A DNA stretch of 64,000 nucleotides, from assembly GCF_024166365.1 (NCBI RefSeq), contig NC_064825.1, forward strand, positions 103,616,480-103,680,479. The letters are read 5' to 3'. Numbering within the stretch: position 1 is the first letter of the stretch; the number at the start of each line of letters is the position of its first letter. This DNA comes from Elephas maximus indicus (taxonomy: Eukaryota > Chordata > Mammalia > Proboscidea > Elephantidae). The notes under the pieces were generated by a model. It was given only the letters and a program-made list of their open reading frames with translations. It searched no databases and was not told the DNA's origin. Made by a program: the position numbers and the translations under genes. Shown piece by piece: positions 57,223-64,000 of the stretch.

Positions 57223-58360
57223 ATATTGAAATATTTGATAAGGAAACAAAAAGTTGAGTCTATGAATGTTTGCTATAGGAAAAGAACGTGTGTTAAAAGA
57301 TTGTGGTAGAAAGCTTTGTTTATTTACCTAAACTTATAAATTAGGTTTGTCAGAAAAAGTTAATTTTATTTCCTAACCTGTGAAGATTAACCTACTGAAT
57401 ATGACTTTACTTCTCTAGTTCTAATTAAACTCCACCACTATAAAAGATGTGCAGATATTTTAAATCAAATGTTGAAATGTTATTTACCAAGGAAAATAAA
57501 TTAATGACTCTATATCAGTGTATGCTCTTCAAGAACGGGAGTATATAAAAGAACGTTTAAAGAAGCTTTTATTGAAAATAGCAATACAAGAAATCAACCC
57601 AAATGTCCATCAACAAGAATGGATTAGAATAAATTTTGTATATTTTTACATTGAATATACTAAATGAATATGCAAATAAAAGGAACAAACTCCTATAACC
57701 TGCAAGATAAATCGATCTCAAAAACATTATTTTAAACAAAAGAAGCCAGACCTGAAAGAGTATAAGCTTTCTGATTCATTTGTATGAGGGGATGAACAGG
57801 ATAAACTAACGTAATGACAGAAATTAGATCAGTGGTTGCCTATTGGAGAATGGGGATTACATGGAAGGGGTCATGAGAGTAGTTTCTAGGGTAATAGAAA
57901 TGTTTTACATTTGGGTTGTATGTTGGTTACATGGGTGTGTGAATTGTCAAAAACTCATTAGTTTGTACGTGAATACGGACTATGCATTTCTCTGTAAAAT
58001 TTATTTCATTAAAAAAAAAATCTAGCTGGTGTGAGGAGCCACCATGGGAGGAGCATCTGTCCTGGGAGTCCAGCTACCTGAACTTGTGCCCAGGCTGTGT
58101 GTGTTTTACTCTGGTGCAGAGATCACCGGTGTTCCCCAAAACTGGTTTCTTCTCCTTCCTTCCATAGTAGGAAAAAGTAGTAAAAGGACCCCCTAAATGT
58201 TTACATGTCCCATACCCAGATAGACAACTCATTGAAAGAGAGACACAAACATATATAAAATCCTGAATATTGATTATTTTCAAGAATAGTGACACTCAAG
58301 ATATTCAAAAATTCCTCCACAGACACTGCTCCTTGCAGGTCTCAGTGAGACCAAGGGTAT
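57223..58360. other. Right-arm non-coding stretch with old L1M remnant
   Basis: Reverse-complement match to 26,290-27,790 of the left arm without its L1 insertion. The old L1 piece is at about 57,545-57,990. No gene is recognised here or up to 58,950. Confidence 0.55.
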
Positions 58361-58950
58361 AAAATTATAAAGGGTTAATAGAAACATGTTTTTGGTGTAT
58401 CTAAAGTTCACCAAGTTAGCCACGTGGTAATCCAGTTAAATTAGCAAGTTGTTGTTTGGTGAATTGATTTGTAGCGAATTGGCCCAGAACTCCAGGTACA
58501 AGGACATATATGTGAACAAGACCCATTCCCTGCTTTCGAGAAGTCAAAGGATGGTTTGACTGCTGTTCACAATTCCCAGGCACTCACATTCAATGGCCCC
58601 CCTTATTATCTTCCATAAAGAAATTAAAGCAGGGTCCACTCTCAGGGAAACTGCGATGTTAAAGAAAATGGTTCTTGAACTTGGCCCCCAAATTCTATGC
58701 CAAGGAAACTGAATCAAGAGAGCTTAGTCACTGGCTGAGGTTGTGCAGTTACCAAGTGGTGGAGCTGAGCTTGTCAGTCAGTGTGGCACCAGGGTCAAAT
58801 CCTTAACTCTCTCACTGTGTCCAGGGCACCATCCTCCAGGAAACCACCTCCATGCAAACTCCTTGTGGTACAGTCTCCTTCCTTCATGACAGAATCTTGA
58901 TGTTGTTCAAGCAGCAGTGAGCTCAGCACAGTGGAAAATTTATACCGGGC

Positions 58951-59408
58951 TGCCTTAGTCTCCTAGTCTGCCATAGTAAAATACTATGAAGCGGAGAGCT
59001 TTAAAAACAGAAATTTATTATTTTTTTCACTGCACTGGAGGCTAGAAGTTAGAACTCAGGGCATCATTGGGGATATCCTCTGTCTCTGTTGACTCCAAGG
59101 AAAGGCCCTTCCTTGTCTCCTTCAGTTTCTGGTAGCCCCAGGCGTTTCTTGGCATTCCTTTGCTTGTAGATAGAGCCTCATGTGATGTCTTCTCTGTGTG
59201 TGTGACTCCGTTTCTGTGTCTGTCCTTCTCTTTGATAAAATGCTCCTCGAAAGGGATTAGAACCCACCCTACTCTGGCATGATCTCCTTAATTTACCTGA
59301 TACCACCTGCAAAGAAAAACCCTGTTTCCCCAAGCAAGGTCACATTCATTAGTGCAGATTTTAGTACTTCAGCATATCTTTTTAGGGGATGCAATTCAAT
59401 CCACAACA
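58951..59408 (-). mobile_element. Solo LTR, MLT1A-like MaLR, right-arm copy
   Basis: Reverse counterpart of 24,490-25,058, without the AfroSINE that split the left copy. The flanks cgggc (58,946-58,950) and ctggc (59,409-59,413) fit the 5-bp duplication with one mismatch. It is an old fossil from before the inverted duplication. Confidence 0.78.
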
Positions 59409-59422
59409 CTGGCCTAAGCCTA

Positions 59423-60131
59423 TGTTGTTGTTCTTAGGTGCTGTCGAATTGGTTCTGACTCATAGCGACCCTATGCACAACAGAAGGAAACAGTGCCCAG
59501 TCCTGTGCTGTCCCTACAATCGTTGTCATGCTTGAGCTCATTGTTGCAGCCACTGTGTCAATCCACATTGTTAAGGGTCTTCCTCTTTTCTGCTGACCCT
59601 GTACTTTGCCAAACATGATGTCCTTCTCCAGGGACTGACTCCTCCTGACAACATGACCAAAGTGTGTAAGACATTGTCTTGCCATTCTTGCTTCTAAGGA
59701 GCATTCTGGTTGTACTTCTTCTAAGACAGATTTGTTCGTTCTTTTGGCAGTCCATGGTATATCCAATATTCTTCGCCAACACCGCAATTCAAAGGCGTCA
59801 ATTCTTTTTCGGTATTCGTTGTTCATTGTCCAGCTCTCACATGCATATGATGCAAATGAAAATACCATGGGTTGGGTCAAAAAAAAAAAAAATTTTTTTT
59901 TTTTGGGTCAGGCACACCATAGTCTTCAAGGTGACATCTTTGCTCTTCAGCACTTTCAAGAGGTCCTTTGCAGCAGATTTACCCAATGCAACGCGTCTTT
60001 TAATTTCTTGACTGCTGCTTCCATGGCTGTTGTTTGTGGATCCAAGTAAAATGAAATCCTTGACAACTTCAGTCTTTTCTCCATTTATCATGATGTTGCT
60101 CATTGGTCCGGTTGTGAGGATTTTTGTTTTC
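59423..60131 (-). mobile_element. RTE/BovB-type LINE 3' fragment, right arm only
   Basis: On the minus strand it encodes SYACESWTMNNEYRKRIDAFE, RRILDIPWTAKRTNKSVLEE and HFGHVVRRSQSLEKDIMFGK to the end VHRVAMSQNQFDS. It is the best-preserved RTE C-terminus here. It replaces about 560 bases of the left arm (23,920-24,480), so insertion came with, or near, a deletion. An A14/T12 run is embedded at 59,879-59,904. Confidence 0.88.
59879..59904. repeat. A14-T12 palindrome flanked by gggtc
   Basis: Fourteen A directly followed by twelve T inside the RTE coding region. The word gggtc lies on both sides (59,874-59,878 and 59,905-59,909). It is absent from the matching RTE positions at 5,760 and 42,205. 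Confidence 0.8.
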
Positions 60132-60539
60132 TTAGCTCACAGGCCATAGAAAAACAACTGTCAGGCTGGATTTGGCTTAAGCCACTTTTCATCAGGTTGT
60201 GTTATAACTGAATGTATTTCTGACTGTGTTGTTCTATTTACCTCAGTGCATAGAAACAGAAGGGTTCTATAAAATTGTTGTGACTAAGACATTAATGTTT
60301 AATAATAGGTTTATTGTATTTTGCCTCCCAGAGACATTTTCATCTAACAGTGCCTCACCCATGAAATGAAGTTCCTACTGTGGAATCTCAGGCACTGGAA
60401 TCAGGTTAATGGGGTAGGGCCACCAAATGAAGCAGAGAAGACTTTTTGGGACTCCCTCAAAGTCCCACCAGTCAGGAGAAACAAAGAAAAACATGACCCT
60501 CTTTTTCCAAGTGCCATGATATTTCCACATACCACAGCA

Positions 60540-60660
60540 TGCTAACACGAAGAGGTGAAGTGAATGAATTTAAGATTACAGAGTTAGTAGACAACAGAGT
60601 GGGGGTTCTAGTCTAGGTGACCTCTCCCTAGAACCTCTGCACTTTGCACTATACACTACT
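60540..60660 (-). repeat. MIR fragment, right-arm copy
   Basis: Reverse partner of 23,405-23,520 ('agattacagagttagtagac', 'tagtctaggtgacctctccc'). Confidence 0.55.
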
Positions 60661-60881
60661 GAAGAAGAGAAGGAAAGCAGCCCAGTATTTGACATTCTCC
60701 AAAATGCTGACAGTTATGAGAGGGCTTAATTGGTGCCATGGAGTAAAAGTAGTTCACCTAACATACAACAAAAAATATAAATAGGTTAACTTTTTCTCTC
60801 TTCTTTCATGGCTGACTAAAATCAGATCACATATTTGATCACCCTGTTTTTGGGTTGTTTTTTGTTTGTTTGTTTTCATTT

Positions 60882-62374
60882 TTACTCTATTCCTGAGTTC
60901 ATTTTCCTGCCCCACAGCCTTCTTATAGCATTTTTCACCACTGCATTTCTGAGTGTGTAGATGATGGGTTTCAGCATGGGGGTGATGACTGTATAGAAAA
61001 CAGCCACCAGTTTATCCTCAGTGAAGGTGGAAGATGGCCTCAAGTAGAGGAAGGTGGCAGGTCCAAAGAACAAGATGATCACTGTGATGTGGGAGGCATG
61101 GGTAGAGAAAGCTCTGCACCTTCTCTCTGCAGAATAGTTCCTCAATTAGACCAAGATGATGACATAAGAGGATACCAAGATGAGGAAGGATGTGACAGAG
61201 ATTAAGGCACTGTTAGCCAACACAGGTACACCCTCCACAAAGGTGTTAGTGCAGGCAAACTTGAATAGGAGATAGAGGTCACAGAAGTAGTAGTCAACTA
61301 CATTGGGGCCACAGAAGGGCAATTGGACAGTTACAAGGATCTAAACCATGGAGTGAATTATGTCCCCCAGCCAGGATCCTGCCACCAGAAGGTGACACAC
61401 AGGCCAGCTCATGATGGTTGTGTAGTGCACTGGTTTGCCGATGGCCATATAGCGGTCATAAGCCATCCTTATGAGTAAGAGAATCTGTGTACATCAAGGA
61501 AGTGGAAGAATATCTGAGCCAGACAACCCTCCAAGGAGATGATTTTAATCTTGGTGAGTGTTTTAGTTATCTAGTGCTGCTGTAACAGAAATAGCTCAAG
61601 TGAATGGCTTTAACAAAGAGAAATGTATTCTACCTCAGTCTAAGAGCTAGAAGTCCAAATTCAGGGTGCTAGCTCCAGGGGAAGCCTTTCTCTCTGTTGG
61701 TTCTGTGGGAAGGTCCTTGTCATCAGTCTTCCACTGGTCTTGGAGCTTCTCAGTGCAGGAAGCCTTGGGTCCAAATGATTCGCTTTGCTCCCGGGGCTGC
61801 TTTCTTGGAGGCATTATGTCCCCCATCTCTCTTCTCGACTTGACGGCACTGGGTTTTTGGGATCTCTCTGCTTGCTTCTCTCTTTTATATCTCAAAAGAG
61901 TTGATTAGGACACAACCTAATCTTGTAGATTGAGTCCTTCCTCATTAACATAACTGTCACTGATCCCACCTCATTAACATCATAGAGGTAGGATTTACAA
62001 CACATAGGAAAATCACATCATATGGCAAAATGGTGGATAATCAAACAATATTGGGAATCATGGCCTAGCCAAGTTGAAGGATATTTTTGGGGGACACAGT
62101 TCAATCCATGACAGTGAGTAAGTCCGTGAGAATTTAGGGACAAAATTAGAGGAGTAACTGATCTTCACCAGGGACAGGTAGCTAAGGAAGAAGTCCATGG
62201 GGGAATGCAGACTCTTGCTGACACTGACTGTCAACACGATGAGGCCATTGCCCATCACCGTGGCCAGGTACACAGGAAGAAACCCCACAAAACACACTCT
62301 CTGCACTTCTGGGTCCTGGAAAAGGCTAGTGAGAATTAACTCAGTCACATAATTTTACTGGCCATGGATCCCAT
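60882..62374 (-). pseudogene. OR4B1: OR4B1-like olfactory receptor copy C, split by an LTR
   Basis: This is the inverted partner of copy B. The first part, 62,374-62,114, holds the start, TM1 and TM2 (TELILTSLFQDPEVQRVCFV, GNGLIVLTVSVSKSLHSPMD). A solo LTR sits at 61,559-62,113. The rest, 61,553-60,882, runs from TKIKTISL to the C-terminus (FYTVITPMLKPIIYTLRNAV). Further damage: a one-base loss near codon 6, stop codons near 61,345 (where copy B has CAG) and 61,142 (where copy B has the N of VNLRN), PMYFF read as PMDFF, and NPIIY read as KPIIY. The upstream splice acceptor AG is also lost. It is beyond any receptor function and clearly an older loss than the OR4X2 copies. Confidence 0.95.
61559..62113 (-). 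mobile_element. Solo LTR, MaLR-like, inside OR4B1-like copy C
   Basis: 555 bp, reverse, TGTCATGGATTG to CTAAAACA on its own strand. The duplication gtgag lies at 61,554-61,558 and 62,114-62,118. Copy B is unoccupied at the equivalent place, so the insertion followed the inverted duplication. The TATA-like and poly(A) regions resemble those of the other family members. It is a fossil with no internal retroviral part. Confidence 0.9.
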
Positions 62375-62460
62375 TCAGGCATGCTGGGTGCCCCGGATTG
62401 AGAGGTTTGCAATAAAATGAACAAAAATTTAAAAACAATTCGCCTTACTTATATCATTTT

Positions 62461-62667
62461 AACAACAAGAACAGTTGCTGTTGAGTCAATTCCAACTCAA
62501 GGTAACTCCGTGTTTGTCAGAGTAGAACTGTGCTCCGGAGGGTTTTCAATGGCTAGTTGTTCAGAAGTAAATAACCAGGCCTTTCTGCTGGGGTGCCTCT
62601 GGGAGGACTTGAACTGCCAACCTTAGCAGCTGAGTGTGTTAACTATTTGCACCATCAAGAGACTCCA
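62461..62667 (-). repeat. AfroSINE, long subtype, right-arm copy
   Basis: Reverse partner of 21,889-22,083 ('gttgctgttgagtcaattcc' to 'caccatcaagagactcc'). Confidence 0.88.
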
Positions 62668-62792
62668 TTGTTAACTTAGAAGAGAATATTCTTTTGTTTT
62701 TTTCCCCCAATTTTTAGAGGATGTAAAACAATTTAAAATACAAATCACTCAATCTTTCATTTTGTCAATATACTTATACAACATTGAATTCT

Positions 62793-63652
62793 TTTTTTTG
62801 TGGTTTAGATGAAGGTTAACGGAACTAACTAGTTTCTCATTAAGCAATTAATACATGTATTGTTTTGTGACACTGGTTAACAATCTCATGGCATGTCAGC
62901 ATTCTCCCCTTCTCGACCTTTGGTTCCCTCTTATTAGCTTTCCTTTCCCCTCCTGCCTTCTTATCCTTGCCCCTGGGCTGGTAAGCATATTTAGTCTCAT
63001 TTTGTTTTATGGATCGGTCTAATCTTTGGCTGAAGGGTGAACCTCAGGAGTAACTTCAGTACTGAGTTAAAAGAGTGTATGGGGGCCATACTCTTGGGAT
63101 TTCTCCAGTCTCTGTCAGACCAGTAAGTCTGGCCTTTTTTTGTGAGTTAGAATTCTGTCGGTCCGGGACCCTCTACTGTGATCCCTGGCAGAGTAGTTGT
63201 TGATGGTAGCTGGGCACCATCTAGTTGTACTGGACTCAGTCTGGTGGAGGCTGTGATAATTGGAGTTCATTAGTCCTTTGGACTAATCTTTCCTTTGTGT
63301 CTTTTGTTTTCTTCATTCTCCCTTGCTCTAGATATGGTGGGGCCAATGGAATATCTTAAATGGCCGCTCACAAGCTTTTAAGCCCGCAGATGCTACTCAC
63401 CAAAGTAGGATGTAGAACATTTTCTTTATAAACTATGTTATGCCAATTCACCTAGAGGTTCTCTGAGACCCTGGCCCTCACCCTCAGCCCAGTATTTTGG
63501 TCCCTCAGGGAGTTTGGATGTGTCTATGAAACTTCCATGACCTGCTTTGGTCAAGTTGTGCTGGCTTCCCCAGTGTTGTGTACTGTCTTACCCTTCACCA
63601 AAGTCACCACTTATCTATTGTCTATTAGTGTTTTTCCCTCCCCGCCTGTGAC
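62793..63652 (-). mobile_element. L1 3' UTR copy, 5'-truncated
   Basis: Reverse L1 3' end ('tgtggtttagatgaaggtta', 'ggcaccatctagttgtactg', 'cttttaagcccgcagatgct'). It stops in the C-rich tract 'tttttccctccccgcctg', as the copy at 35,800-36,762 does. It is more diverged than that copy. It interrupts the match between the arms. Confidence 0.8.
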
Positions 63653-64000
63653 GCTTGAGATTGTGTATCACCTTGGCTTGGCCATGATTCTCAGTGTTTT
63701 GGAAGTTGTGTGGTGTTGTGGTCACTTCCCTATTGATTTTTGATATGTGATCACCCCTGTGATGAGATCTTCTATGAATAGCTGATTGTTTGAGGGGGAA
63801 TTTCCTTGGGTGTGTGGCCTGCATCTGAAAATAAGTGGATGTTCTGGCAAGGCTCAGGGGCTTTTGCTCCTTCTGGGTGTTGCAGCTGGCTCTTGTTCAT
63901 CTGATCTCCAATTCTTGGGACTTCAGCTAGCAGCTTGCCTGTGGTCTTGCCTGCTGATCTTGGGCTTCATCAACCTTCACAGTCTGTGAGCAACAACCCT
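63653..64000. mobile_element. Probable LTR-like repeat at the window edge
   Basis: The head resembles the MaLR-like LTRs ('tcaccttggcttggccatga'). The rest ('tgtgatcacccctgtgatga', 'tttccttgggtgtgtggcct', 'cagtctgtgagcaac') looks like another LTR family. The element is cut by the window end, so its identity is uncertain. Confidence 0.4.

Larger units (their letters stand above)
43122..62790 (-). repeat. Right arm of the large inverted duplication
   Basis: Reverse-complement partner of 21,755-38,999. It is longer than the left arm mainly because of the 6.5-kb L1 at 50,671. It lacks about 1.5 kb (left 29,378-30,860), about 0.8 kb (left 34,165-35,000) and part of a hAT element (left 23,920-24,480). 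OR4X2-like copy 2 and OR4B1-like copy C are its genes. The match still runs at 62,790, where an L1 3' end cuts in, so the true arm end may lie outside the window. Confidence 0.9.

Overview
The window looks like genomic DNA of a paenungulate afrothere, most likely an elephant. The evidence is about twenty AfroSINE copies (tRNA-derived, found only in Afrotheria), RTE/BovB-type LINE fragments that share the AfroSINE 3' end, an elephant-type L1 (one copy full length), and several solo MaLR-like LTRs of one recurrent family. The only host genes I recognise are class II olfactory receptors of family 4. Three resemble OR4B1 and two resemble OR4X2. In human these two genes are neighbours in the 11p11.2 cluster, so this is probably the orthologous cluster, locally expanded.

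Layout. 1-7,800: ancient MIR/L2, AfroSINEs, OR4B1-like copy A (3,432-4,382, +, intact) and a small twin-primed RTE insertion. 7,800-14,800: an older L1 on the minus strand carrying nested LTR and SINE insertions, then an LTR and an RTE piece. 14,800-21,750: gene-free, with MIR, L2 and AfroSINEs. 21,755-38,999: left arm of a large inverted duplication, with OR4B1-like copy B (22,212-23,141, +, open but altered at conserved positions) and OR4X2-like copy 1 (31,583-32,512, +, premature stop). 39,000-43,121: spacer made of L1 pieces in opposite orientations, an LTR and an RTE piece. 43,122-about 62,790: right arm, reverse complement of the left, with OR4X2-like copy 2 (47,453-48,380, -, frameshift), a nearly intact full-length L1 (50,671-57,210, -) and OR4B1-like copy C (60,882-62,374, -, split by an LTR). 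62,793-64,000: an L1 3' end and an LTR-like sequence.

The main finding is the inverted duplication. Its arms are about 17 and 20 kb around a 4-kb spacer, roughly 90% identical in a non-coding stretch aligned by eye. The arms differ by many one-sided insertions, so each arm serves as the empty-site control for the other. Inside lies a segment of about 0.8 kb in the same orientation in both arms, that is, a micro-inversion. Four of the five receptor copies carry inactivating or suspicious changes. The two OR4X2 copies have different lesions, so the gene was probably still intact when it was duplicated and was lost twice.

Intact receptors would be seven-transmembrane odorant receptors coupling to Golf in olfactory neurons. 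Each coding exon follows a splice acceptor, the usual single-coding-exon OR layout with an intron in the 5' UTR. All identifications come from recognition of the sequence; alignments were by eye over short stretches and no database search was run.
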